Source of the DNA: Tubulanus polymorphus
Lineage: Eukaryota; Nemertea; Palaeonemertea; Tubulaniformes; Tubulanidae
Assembly (NCBI RefSeq): GCF_964204645.1
Contig: NC_134035.1
Span: forward strand, 7,442,501-7,502,500
Reading direction: 5' to 3'
DNA length: 60,000 bases
In this document: piece after piece, positions 43,498 through 54,822 of the stretch
Numbering within the stretch: position 1 is the first letter of the stretch
Layout: each line of letters opens with the position of its first letter
Notes under the pieces: model-generated
Told to the model about the DNA's origin: nothing
The model's input: the letters and a program-made list of their open reading frames with translations, nothing else
The model's database searches: none
Position numbers and translations under genes: made by a program

Positions 43498-43707
43498 TAG
43501 ACACAACACTTAAGTGTTTGAAACCCCCTTTTTTATTAATTATTTTTATACATTTCAACCGTTATATTTTATATTTCTAACACTGGAAATATATTATTAT
43601 AAGTAATAGGGTAAGTGTCTTTTCATATCAGAGGTTGAGAAGGCGAGTGAGTGAAAATGAGCTCGACCTCTCGACCTCTGGTATGAAAAGACACTTACCC
43701 TATTACT
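43498..43707 (-). repeat. Right terminal inverted repeat of Polinton 2
   Basis: Reverse complement of 35300-35510 with modest divergence; palindromic tip at 43602-43707. Confidence 0.85.
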
Positions 43708-43713
43708 TCGAGT
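43708..43713. repeat. Right 6-bp target-site duplication (TCGAGT) of Polinton 2
   Basis: Identical to 35294-35299. Confidence 0.9.
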
Positions 43714-43794
43714 TAATAAGTCGAATTTCTAATAAGTCGATTTCGAGTTAATAAGTCGAACTTCGACATAATTAGTCGAAATTGTGAAAAATCC

Positions 43795-43905
43795 ACAGTC
43801 GGAATTGTGAATTCCGTATTATTGTTCTCAAGTGGCTACTAAGTATAAGTAGACGTTTGAGCTCAAATGTGCTATAGACATGTTCTACGATTCAGCCTTG
43901 TCAAT
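43795..43905 (-). repeat. Right arm of the outer inverted repeat
   Basis: Diverged reverse complement of 17470-17560 (TTTGAGCTCAAA and GACATGTTCT blocks). The pre-insertion element would have been under 1 kb, a small fold-back element. Confidence 0.6.
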
Positions 43906-44050
43906 ACCAATTATTTCTGATGATTAAATTCTTAAAGCATTTCGATGAGGTCATAAGATATTCATCATCAACATCATCGTCATTTTCACAATGAATATCT
44001 GACAGTTGGATGGTTTAGATGAATGAAATTCAAGTTTTGGTCTCTATATA

Positions 44051-44210
44051 TGGCGGCTGATTCCTCTAAACGCTAAACTCATGACATTAAAAATGAGGGT
44101 GCTAAAACACAAGACCAACAAAGAAATTAACTGGCCCCTGGTTTTAATGCGGCGTTAAAGCGAACGTGTATCGAATGGCATTTGTTTAACTTGGCCAAAA
44201 TCAGCCACCA
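44051..44210. mobile_element. 160-bp MITE with TA duplication
   Basis: Ends TGGCGGCTGATT and AATCAGCCACCA flanked by TA on both sides, the Tc1/mariner pattern. It shares its ends with the MITE at 52309-52612. Just upstream of the LRR exon at 44258. Confidence 0.65.
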
Positions 44211-44257
44211 TAGATATCTACGTAGTCTACATGACTTGCTTGTTTATTCTCTTTAAG

Positions 44258-47200
44258 CCTCCTCAATGCAAATCGCTTGGGTCGGATTACAAAACGGACG
44301 TTCTCGGCATTGAGTGAGGAAGGTTTCGATTACGATTTCAAAAACAATCAAATAGCACTGATCGAAACTGGTACATTTTATCACGTCAAAAAATGTTCGC
44401 GGTAGGTAAAATGAATAGCCAATCAATTTAATGTCCGTTTCACTGATCACGTGAAGTAATTATCATAACGAAACTTTTCGGCGAGAGGCCACGAAAGACC
44501 CATCGACGCGATAGAAGTAACTTTTTAAAAAATATGGCGACGATTTTCGAATGAAAACATGAGTTCATCAAGAATGCGTTTTCATCTTGTCAATGAATAT
44601 GATGATGGCGCACCGTTCCAGGGTGATTTCCTGCATTCAGCTGTTTTGCTTCTAGACTGGTATTTGAAAACAATAAACTCACTAGAATTCCAACCTGGGA
44701 ATTCGGCCATATGAACGTCGAGGAAGTGATAAGCATGGACAAAAATCAAATATCCTACGTTCCGACGGGAGCTTTTGTCGGTCTAGCATTGGAAGGAGAA
44801 GAGTCTGTCGCTCAGTCAACGATGTAAGATATGAAAGTTCAATTTTGGCCAATGAATAAACACATGATTTTTTAAAGTCACTCTATTAATTGTTTGGATG
44901 CTTGATTGTATCAGGGAGGCACTTGAGAAAGCCCTGATCATAGTGATGATAATTTTGTCGAAACATTTTGTAGACAATTGGAAGCTAACTGGATTTCGAG
45001 GATCGAAACTATGGCCTTCCACCGAGTGACTATAGAAAATGGGGCATTACATTTTGCCTCGAACCGAATCAGGTTTATCGAACCGTATGCTTTTCACACA
45101 GTTGATATTGGCGAAGTGTAAGTAAAATTGATTCTAAACATCTACAAAGAGTCCACTTAAGTCTCCATTTCTTTAGTGAGGCGTACGATATTCGTGATTT
45201 AGATCTCTATTATCGCTAATTATTTTTTCTAATTATGAATTCTATTTGAAATATAAATTGTCTGCCTTTTTCAATCCTATAAAAATCATCCACTGCTTTA
45301 CGTAGCTATGGTGGCTTATTCGGGACACACTGAACAAATATAGCACTCATTCTCCACCAATTTTTATTTTCGCATTTTATGCTTTTCGTTTTGACGCCAC
45401 GTGTAACCGGTTTTTTTGCTTTAACGCTATCTTTAGGAATACCGGTATTCATTTTAACATGGCTTTGAAACGAAAGACCACGTTAAAACGAAACACTGGT
45501 TTTAACATAGCGTTGATGCGAAAACTGGTTCAAATTTAGCGTTAAAACGAGACGTGTAAAAAAGTGGTGTAGCTTGAATGTCATATTTTTTTTAATGCGG
45601 CCCGAGTCAGTCAATACATCTGGATCTTGACGATATGAGCCTGGATAGAGCCGTAAAGGCTGCACAATCTGCACTGTTGACATAAACGTGTTTTGGGTGA
45701 AGGGAAAATGATTCACGCGTGCGATGATCCTTAGTTTGGTGCGATATGTTCAAACAATGAACACAGTGTATACGCATTTATGAATATAATGTATCTTGTG
45801 ACATACGATGCACAGGAAACTGGAAAACGTGCAACTGGAAGAAATATCGTCGCATGCATTTCACAACGTGAAAAATGGAAACATTAAACTGGACAATAAC
45901 AATTTGATGGTCCTTAAACCGAAAACGTTCTCTCGGGTCAAGTGCGAATTGTAAGTTAAGAAAATACGTTTCTACTCTTATTTTTATTTGAATATGCTAT
46001 CGATTTAAAACTCATTACATGTACGGACGATCGACGAGGAAACCTTTTCCAATTTTATGTAAGCTTAGCCTAAAACTCTATATTGTTCAAAGCTTCAACT
46101 CCAATTTTGTTATTACATTAGAAAATATATAAAAACATTTAAAGCAATTTTTTCCAGATCATTCAAATCCAACAATATGCATCTTATTCGGGGTCAATTC
46201 TGTGAAGGACCGTGTATATTCAATAAGTTAGATTTCAGCTTTAACAAATTCGTATCGTTTCGTCACGACACATTTATTGGAATAACCAATATAGAGACCA
46301 TGTAAGTACATATTATACACGATCACCACCGTACACTGATTATAAAGATCGTAGAGCAATATAAAAATCGAATTCTCAAATATTTCTTACAATTTTTCGA
46401 TCACCATTATTAGTATGACTTTCTATATTTTCTAGCGATCTCAGTCATAACACCATATTCGATTTTCCTATTGGCCTAAGAACAACTAACGTCACGGTGA
46501 TGTAAGTATAAGTCTTTGCAGTAGGTTTATATTTCATGTTAAGCGTATATATCAAGCTCTCACTGGTAACATGCTAAAATACCTCGTTTATGGAAACCTA
46601 TAATATGGTGGGTGATTCAGAACAGAAAATCCGTTTTAAAGCCATGCTAAAACGGTTTTTTTTCCATTTTGCTACCACGTTGAAACTAATTATATGTTAT
46701 AACGTGGCGTAAATAATAAAAATCAATCATTGAATTCTTGGATTCTTCGTAGAAAATCATACAACCTGAAGGTGGCATGGCGAGAAATAAAAAGATTATT
46801 TCGTTCATACGAAAAAAATCTTTCTTTTTCTTTTTCACCATGTTACCTCTGGTCCACCGTGTACAAAAACTCTATTATTTGGAAAAAGATCTATAGTGGT
46901 CAAACGTCGATATAACTTGTCTCCGGTGACTATTGCGAGATTTTTACTAGCACCGTTAGATCTATGATAAGATGTTCATTTATCAACGTTCGCCTGATGT
47001 AACACCGTCATTTGTAGACGTTTGTCGCATAACTACATCGAATATTTGCCGAAAGATGCGTTGAATGGGTTCGTAGCTTTGACCGATCTGTATCTGAATA
47101 ACAACAAACTGAAGCGTATCTACAGCGATAGTTTTCTCACAACGAAAATGCTTGAAAATATGTACGTATTCTCACGCTTGTGACATTATCTTAAAAATGC

Positions 47201-47474
47201 CAGCATTTTGTTTCATTTTATTTTCTGTTGATTTCAGTGATCTATCAGCGAATTCTATTGAATACATCGAGGAGTACACTTTCAATGATAATGAAAAACT
47301 TCACAAGTTAGATTTGTCGAACAATGTATTAACTCACTTGCCCAGACTAGCCAAATGTGGCAATCAATCTCTCTTTTTCTGGTCAGAAATTGATTTATCC
47401 TTTAATAATTTATCGGTTTTCGATTTTCACCCCGACGCTCTTTGTCAGATTTCATCGAAACAGATAAGGTCGAT
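44258..47474 (+). CDS. Large ECM/receptor gene: leucine-rich repeats, second block (8 exons)
   Basis: Exons 44258-44401, 44656-44823, 44974-45117, 45816-45950, 46158-46301, 46436-46501, 47018-47161, 47238-47474, all phase 2 and multiples of three (the end of the second is uncertain by one base). Repeats are plain, e.g. RLSHNYIEYLPKDALNGFVA and DLSANSIEYIEEYTFNDNEK. The first exon restores phase with the exon ending at 17397, so the transposon-laden intron does not break the repeat series. Together with the first block the gene has more than 35 LRR units by rough count. Gaps 45118-45815 and 46502-47017 are introns; the former holds a MITE-like repeat. Confidence 0.8.
45309..45616. mobile_element. 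Degenerate MITE of the TGGTGGCT family
   Basis: Starts TA-TGGTGGCTTATTCGGG like the better copy at 52309; the right end (CCCGAGTCAGTC near 45601) is decayed. Internal AACGC/TTTTAAC motifs are repeated in both orientations. Confidence 0.4.
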
Positions 47475-47726
47475 GTAAGTACAATTCTTCCTTATCAAGA
47501 GCACAATTTTTTCGCAGCCGTTACGGTAGATTTCTGACGGTTGAGTTCGGTTGTTCGAAGGATATTAATTATTTCATGCCAACCGTTGATTCAAATATAA
47601 CGATAACCCGGAAATGCGTAGCTGGGCCGTCTTTTTTGAATCGCTTAAGATTTAACTCTGGGTCTCTAGATTAAATTAATACAGCGTATGCAAGCGTACT
47701 ATTTCTTTTTGCATCACTGAATTAAG

Positions 47727-49157
47727 CGATAATTGTGTTTTCGCGGAACTGTATTCGGGCAGTTTGCTTTTCAGTAAACTCACTAAAACTAAACTGCATT
47801 GCATATGCGCCACATATATGTTACTGAAACGATTTGTGAAAGCACTACGCGATGCAAAGTGCAGCATTCCGAAATCAACGGCTGGACTGCAGCTCGGCAT
47901 TTCTATGATGAGAATGTCTATTGCCAAACGATTCCTATGTGGTGAGTTCCTCTCATTTACCTTTCACTGCGAGCTGAGAATGAAAAGGTAATAACAGCCA
48001 TTGTTTATATGCAGGACCCATGCATGTGGAGGCAACGTACTCGGAACCCCCGGCGATCACTGTAACCTGGGAATTGCCCTCGAGGCCTACTGCGGCACCG
48101 TTCCCCTTATGGAAAATCGCATCGCACCCACAGAATTGGTAAACTCCTTTCATATAGGAATATAAGCGAAAAAACTGCATGACATTTATTGCAGTTCGCA
48201 AACTGTTTTATATCATAATCGAACCTTACATCGTTATTTGTTTTTTCAAGGTTATTTAAAGTAACATGCAGGCCACTGGGCACTAAAGGTACGACGATAA
48301 AGTGGGTGCAACCTATTATATCACCAGCTGAATATTTCAACTCTAATTCAACTGCTGAGAACGTCACCGATCAGTTCAGTAAGTCCGATTTACTTTCATG
48401 GAGGAATGGTTTGATCTCAACAATTTGGCTTGAATCTTGTCAACACCGGCTGTGAGCCATGAGCTCCGAATAGCCCTAGGCGTGGCTGGCTTTTGTTAGG
48501 TGGAATCTCCGAATCTTTCCAACATAGAATGGAATTAATCCAGACCGTGGATCTTACGAATATTCATTTCAAAGAAGAGGACTGGATCTAGCATCTGCAA
48601 GGCACAGCCAAATGAACTGAGTGGATAATGGGGTACCCGCAACGCTTCCGCAAGGATTCCATGTATGGCAGGCGATGATCCGCCAAGATTAGCTACGTAG
48701 TAGATAGTGGGTCTTCCGCGTTTGATTTCTTCTACATTTCGATCAAAACCGAATGAACTTTTCTCTTGAATCAATTATCAATGACAACTATACCGATGCG
48801 GTATGACCGATGAATTTAATATATATTTGGTGGATGCTCTGATAATATACGGATTTGGGAGTCTAAAAATCGAAACGAAAGACTGATTGTTCGTCGTGCA
48901 TTGGGTGGGATAGGGCTTGCTGGTGCCGTGGGTTTCCATTTTTTGTTATACGATAGAAAATAATGCAACGTACTTACATCATGATACACGTTTCCTTTCT
49001 TTTTCAGTGTTGGAGCATTCGTTCCGTGGAGATGAAGTTGATCTATTTTTTAACGATGTTTATAGCTGTAAGGTTTATGTCAGGGGTGCCACTCTAGTCA
49101 GTCATCAGTCTTTCGTAGTTACTCCGATATTCAAAGCCCAAACGCCCGGAATGACTA
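47727..49157 (+). CDS. Large ECM/receptor gene: LRR C-cap and FN3-like region (4 exons)
   Basis: Exon 47727-47941 (alternative acceptor at 47774 keeps the frame) ends the LRR series and has the cap cysteines HCICATY, AKCSIP and RFLC. The frame then shifts to phase 1. Exons 48015-48138, 48251-48378 and 49008-49157 encode EPPAITVTWELPSRP, TTIKWVQP and CKVYVRGATLVSHQSFVVTP, the strand spacing of a fibronectin type III fold. FN3 assignment is tentative because the classic Trp/Tyr pair is only partly clear. The 630-bp intron 48379-49007 shows no feature. Confidence 0.65.
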
Positions 49158-49240
49158 GTACGTATAAAGTGAGATATATTATTCTAAAAAGAGAATATCC
49201 ACAAACGTCAAAATATGGCAATATTTCATCTTTTGTCTAG

Positions 49241-51275
49241 ATCAAACAGACGCCGTATCCACAACGATTGATCCAAATTCTCCGTTGAATTTGATGGCAG
49301 CATTTTATGATTTTAGGTAAAATCGGTTCTCTTCCAACCTTTCATCATTCGCATATCTATGTCCCCTTCCTCACTCCCCTCTCTTCCCTATCTCGTTTTC
49401 TACCTCCCTATACCCTCCCATGTCCATCATTTCATCTTCTGGACCCAGCTCCACAGTTGCTGCGTTAAGATTTGACTCCGAGTTTACTCGTTGAAAATGA
49501 ACTAACTCGGAGTTTCACAACTGTGGAACCAGGTCCAGTCATCTTCCATGTTCTCTCGTTTTCTCATCCTTTCTCTCACCTATCTCTTCTTGCAATCATT
49601 TTATTCAGTTCAACGGCTATACCATATATTCTTTCAGTATCATTCATCCCGACTTCTCTATGCTGATAGCGGCATCTATCAGCGAATGGAATCCGGTGTA
49701 TGTTGAAAGTCCATTCGGAGCTTATCTGAACTCGACCCAGTCACCTTTATTATTGCACGAGTGGTACACTGACAACAAAGAAAACTTCTTCAAAACAAAA
49801 TATCGGGATTTCGACGAAGGATATGACAAATCAAATAGGAGATATAGTCGGTAAGTTGATCTACGCCTGGTCCCCCGTTACTACACTAGGTATGTGTAGT
49901 ATCTTCAATCCTTTATCTCGATCCAACCTGTTGATTCAAACGTTCAAAGTTAGCTGGCACCGTAATCTCAATTCATTTTCTAGTTTCTGGAGGCACTTTT
50001 ATTTCCCGTTGAACAATTTCGGCTACAAGACCCAAAAACAAACAGCTTGTTCCGGTAAAAGCGTTAACCTTGGGTGAGTGAAAATATCAGCCGAATTGGC
50101 TTCGTTTTCTTTTCTAACAAATCCTCTAAGAACATGAACTATGTTTTTTTCTGCAGCATGCTCGCACAACGCATGGTGAGAATATTATACTATATTCCGG
50201 GTGTACTTTCAGATTCACGACTGCGTGGCGATTAGGGTTCGTATACACTGGTCAGGGCGTAATAACTGTTTCCGGAGGAGAAGATGTTTACGTTTACATC
50301 AATAAAAAACTGGTCGTACAAGTTCACGCGACGGCTCATTGTGTCATCATACCATTGGACGGGAGCTACACGCGGAACGGCAAGTTATATACAGATAGAG
50401 ATCTCAATCGTTAAATCAATACATAATGGATGCATTGATTTTCTTTGAATGTTTTTTTAGGATTGGCCATGATATCCCCACTGAAAGGCGAATTGAATGA
50501 AGATCTTCCCGTGTGCCAAAAGACACAGCCGTATCCATCTTCAAATCATTCGTTGTTTGTAAGTAATTTCGACTTCCGCAACTTTACTAAGTTGTTTTCT
50601 GCCTAAAATTCTACTGGAATTACATTGTGTAAGTCGACTAGAATATTTTCTACGACTTTATGAAAACTCTAACTACGGGAATGTGTACGTACAACTTTAG
50701 TAATTGGAAAAACAGGGTTTCATACCAGAGAGCGAGAGAGCGACAAATCACTCATCACCACTAAGTAGTATGATTTTCCAATTACTGACGTTTTTACTAT
50801 GATCGACTTGTGAGGACTACGCGTATCTCAACTTATTGTCAGATCTAATTTAGCGTGTTTGATTCTAATGGGAATATCCCAACGTTTTCAAGGCTCCGTA
50901 TTCGACTTCACGGCTGCTCGATTTCATACAATTCTTTTCATCCTTCTGCTTGCTTTTCTGCGACTATGGCGCAACATCGCATTTTCGACAGAAATATTTG
51001 AAATATTTCTCAAACGATGAAAAGAAATCGGGACCCGATATTGTTCTTACCAAAATCATTAACTTTTATTTTACTTACTCGTGTTTTATGGTAAAAAATG
51101 TGAACATATATTCTAGATCGGAAAATCTTATCACCTTGACATATTTTTGGCGGAAAGGCGACCCTGTTCTACGGAAACATTGGTACAATTCACCGATATG
51201 ACAATCACGCAGCAAGAAAAACAGCTATCAACGTCCAACGTAGAAAAAGAAGGTTCGCTTGATTACGAAGTGAAG
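49241..51275 (+). CDS. Large ECM/receptor gene: fibro-slime/PA14-like domain (6 exons)
   Basis: Exons 49241-49316, 49638-49850, 49984-50073, 50213-50379, 50461-50558, 51117-51275. Landmarks follow the fibro-slime pattern: FYDF, IIHPDFSM, NPVYVES, HEWYTDN, then GVITVSGGEDVYVYINKKLV (the GDDDVWVFINGKL-like strand) and SYHLDIFLAERR. Such domains occur in adhesive secreted proteins. The exon ending at 50379 uses a GC donor (GCAAGT). The last exon leads straight into cadherin-like sequence. The intron 50559-51116 contains a Polinton-end-like hairpin (50699-50786). Confidence 0.65.
50699..50786. repeat. Solitary Polinton-end-like hairpin (88 bp)
   Basis: Starts AGTAATTGG and ends CCAATTACT, with TTTCATACCAGAGAGCGAGAG inside, closely matching the tip of Polinton 2. 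Flanks AACTTT and GACGTT agree in four of six bases, a possible worn 6-bp duplication. Confidence 0.55.
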
Positions 51276-51373
51276 GTAACTCGTTATTAAAAACAAAGGT
51301 TTAACTTGAAGAGGAATTATTTGATCCACGACCTCGCGCTCATCTCACGTGTACATCATTTCTTTTGACGAAG

Positions 51374-54300
51374 GTTTTAGAAGATGTCAGCGTTGGAACG
51401 TGTATTTTGAAAATCATGCTGAGTGATCCCAGTCACCCCGGACCGTTTATGGTAACCCAGGGTGCAGGTGCGTATGAGGAAAATCCAATAAATCATCATT
51501 GAACATCCTCAAGATACGTAAATACATTTATCCCAACTTCTTAGGCTTCGAAACTGGACAATTTACGTTGGAGAATGTGACTGCATCGACTGCTTATGAA
51601 ACACAAGTTGATAAGTACGTGTTCACTACCGTGAACAACATCACATTTGTAGGTAAGCTTGTTACGCAAATGCGACATCGAGCTGCCACTAGCCAAGGAG
51701 ACTTATGGCTTTATGGTTAGCACGCTTGCTTTGTCACTTCGTTACCTTAATCGTCACATGCTCATTCATTGTCCATCCACTCGTTTTCTCCATGAAATCT
51801 ATTTCGTCGCTTTATTATATATGTAGTGATGTGAAAATCCATTTCGCCAATTTCAGAATGCATTGATGATGAGGTCACTGGAATTGTCGCGCCTCCAGCC
51901 GTGCTCTTTCCGAGTTCTTTTGTCATCACGTCGCATGAGATGTGTATAGTTATCAGTCGTAGTTTAGATTACGAGTTGATGGATGAATATATGATTAGTT
52001 ACGAGGTTGTCGATTTATCATCTTCGCCGTCTAGCAGTCCAGGATATGTCAATTTGAGGGTGCGTATCTGGTTTTTCCAAATTCTTTGTCCCTTTTTTTA
52101 TGGAAGCAGTCAAAGTTACATAATTTGAATTCCAGAGTCGAATGCCTTTTTGCACTACTCCCATTTCGAGAGGCTGCACTTCTAAAATGCACAATAAAAA
52201 TGTTGTAAACAGGCCCGTACCCAGTGCACCCACTCGTGTGCGAACGCAAAAAAATCTCGAGTTCCACTATCCTTTAAAGAAAATTTCTTAGACTTGATTT
52301 CACGTATATGGTGGCTGATTCGGGCCATACTAAAAAAATTTTCTGTACGGCTAGATCAACGATAAAAAAATTTTCACAGTGGCCTTTTTTTGGTTTTCTC
52401 GCGCGAGAATTCAAAACTTTTGGTTTTAAGAGAAAACCAAAAGTTTTAAATTCTCGCGCGAGAAAACCAAACTTTTTGAATTCTCGCTCGAGAAAACGAA
52501 AACTTTTGAATTCTCGCGCGAGAAAACCATAAAAAGGGCCACTGTGAAAATTTTTTTATCGTTGCTCTAGCCGTACAGAAAATGTTTTAAGTATGGCCCG
52601 AATCAGCCACCATAGAAAATGCATCTAAAACGTTTCTTTTCAAAATTTCCCCCTAGGTTTCATTTTACACATGGACTTCTCATTTCAATCAGCCAAAATA
52701 ATTTCAAATTTTTTAGATCATTGTTGAGGACGTAAACGATAACTGCCCAACATTGAACGAAACATCATTCAACGTGATCGCTCGACCTGCTCTACAAACC
52801 GATCCTATCGTGCACTTGAATGCGTCTGATGATGACTCGGGAATCAACGGACAACTTCAATTCTATAGGACATCCATTATAGCCTAGTCAGTTCTGGTTT
52901 ACCATTATTACACTGCAATATTCATCAGTCATCCAGTTCAATCCACAGTCATGTGGAACCGAGTCCAGATGTTACATGTATTTTTACCTATGTAGGATTC
53001 ACATTGTAACCATAACTGGAGATATTGGCCCCACTCCGCGCGGTTGCGCCACCACACGGGATTTACGCGAAGTAGCAGAAACAAAAATGTCCACCTTTTG
53101 AATTTTCAATGTTAGAAATTTTACATGAATTTCAATTATTTCAGCTGTTAGGGTTTCAAGGCAAAATATAACTAGATGATGTGATATCGCGATGTTAATA
53201 AATGATAATGCCGCAGTGAAGCTAGTGATTGAGTGCACAGCGGTCAAAAACATATGAATTTGCGTAGTTACATAACTATTTGCCGTGAATTGCAGACGAA
53301 GCATGAAGCCTTAATGGCCCTTTACAATAACATTATAGGAAGCATAATTGAAAGATAATAATGATATACAACTTAAGTTGAAATTATGGCCATTTCTGAA
53401 ATTATATTATAATTTGTAGTCAGTGATTTACCACATGGTACTTCCGTTTTGTTGAAAATCTCGCGAGAATGGCGCAACATTGAAACTGGCAATAAATGCC
53501 AAATATCATACAGATATTTTGTGAATATTCATAACTTATGCGCTATAAAGTGCCGATGAACAATTGCATGTTTACGATCAGTATGTTTGGCCGCGATGGT
53601 TGCCTTGGACGGGATATTTATTTCGCAAGAGAGTTTACGCCATCTTGTTTGCAGTGCGCATGCTCAGTCATTCTGTTTGTAAACACAATGCACACGTGTG
53701 CACTACACTCGCTGTATCAGCGTTCGCGGCTCTCAAACAAAACAGCGTCAAATAGCCTACCGGAACCCGCCAACCTGGACACCTTTTCTATGATTTTACA
53801 TCGACATGATTGAATCAATTTCTGACAGCGTTTTCGCATTTTTTATTCGAGTATCTAGTGTTTCAACGTGTTTATCAGCTCACCAGGGGACCCAGTGGTT
53901 AAGATGTATCTTTGAACATACGAAAAAGTTTGAAATATTGATATTTTGCCGTGTATGCTTTTCATATATTTCAACTCATAAAGTTTTGAAGGATTTGATT
54001 AAAGAAAAGTCGAAAAGCCTGCGAATGATCGCACATGCGATCGGCCGACCCGCTCGTGCTTAAAATGGAAAATTAGTATCTCGTACGATGATGAGTGATC
54101 GAAAATAAAACATGAAATCTAAATCATTCTATTCTTGCAAAGAAATGCATTGGAAATATGTGGTTTGGAAATAAACTGAATTTATTTGTTATTACCTCAT
54201 TTCACGTGTTGCCTCTCCCTGGACGTATTAACTACACTAAATCGTTGTAATATGTGTGCTGGCCACAAATGCACACAGATCTCACTACCCATTCAACACC

Positions 54301-54680
54301 CAACCACCCACAGCTTTGATACAACCATCATATTATCTAGTGTGTTTCTCCCCTGGATCCAGTATATTGTAACGACGAATCAATCGATTTCTGAAACGTA
54401 ATAACTATCTACAAATTCTTATTCTTTAGTCCGGAAGTAAACCTGAATAAATCAGAAGACATCCGGTTAATTCATGCCGGTGTGACGACCATCGCAACGA
54501 CAGTCATAATCACCGATCAGGGCTCTCCCCGGCGCGGAGTTACGGCAACCATTAACATCACAGTGGCAAACTCGTGTTTAATAACCGCATGTTACAAACA
54601 AACTGATTTCGACATCGTGGTTAACAATTCTACCGGGGATGTTTATTTTCGCGTGCCGAAATACTACTGCGAAAATTATC
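51374..54680 (+). CDS. Large ECM/receptor gene: cadherin-like repeats (5 exons)
   Basis: Exons 51374-51467, 51545-51652, 51857-52059, 52717-52886, 54430-54680. Seen: VLEDVSVGTCILKI, GQFTLENVTASTAYE, LDYELMDEYMISYEVVD, IIVEDVNDNCPTLNETSF with the DVNDNCP calcium motif, ASDDDSGINGQLQFY, and TTVIITDQGSPRRGVTATIN. These are cadherin features spanning about two repeats. The donor at 52886 splits a codon that would otherwise read as a stop, so that boundary is less certain. The intron 52887-54429 carries dispersed repeat copy B and the intron 52060-52716 a MITE. Confidence 0.75.
52309..52612. mobile_element. 304-bp MITE with TA duplication and TTCTCGCGCGAGAA units
   Basis: Inverted ends of about 95 bp start TGGTGGCTGATTCGGGCCAT and are flanked by TA. 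The centre has four copies of a ~27-bp unit with the 14-bp palindrome TTCTCGCGCGAGAA (one with a changed base) in near-tandem. No coding capacity. Confidence 0.8.
53018..54370 (+). repeat. Dispersed repeat, copy B
   Basis: Matches 8245-8940 in order and orientation, but about 700 bp of extra DNA (about 53480-54200) separates the two halves that are contiguous in copy A. Confidence 0.75.
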
Positions 54681-54822
54681 GTAAGTTGTCGCATATTTCA
54701 TGGCCACAAGTAGCACTTCTATTTGATAACAGTAATAATAATAATCACGTCTTGATTCTTTGTTCGTGTCACAGCTTTTATGGTTCACTGTCAAATCTTT
54801 GTCGGAAATTTTATAATTTTAG

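Larger units (their letters stand above)
35300..43707. mobile_element. Polinton/Maverick element 2, gutted and mirror-arranged
   Basis: Ends start AGTAATAGGG and are flanked by a perfect TCGAGT duplication. Tips are 106-bp palindromes (35300-35405, 43602-43707) within ~210-bp inverted repeats. Inside are only broken relatives of the element-1 genes from 22123 to 25500; polymerase, capsid, ATPase and integrase genes are absent. From 42709 rightwards the same genes appear in inverted order. About 4.6 kb of foreign sequence interrupts it (about 37050-38065 and 38606-42201). It must have been mobilised by another element's proteins. About 3.8 kb is genuine Polinton sequence. Confidence 0.9.
17398..44257 (+). 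other. 26.9-kb LRR intron holding a nest of transposons
   Basis: The donor after CGCGACT (17397) and the acceptor CTTTAAG before 44258 have matching phase 2, and both flanking exons are LRR exons. Neighbouring introns are under 1 kb, so the length comes from the two Polintons and their secondary insertions. All inserts lie wholly inside the intron, so the host reading frame need not be affected. Confidence 0.75.
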
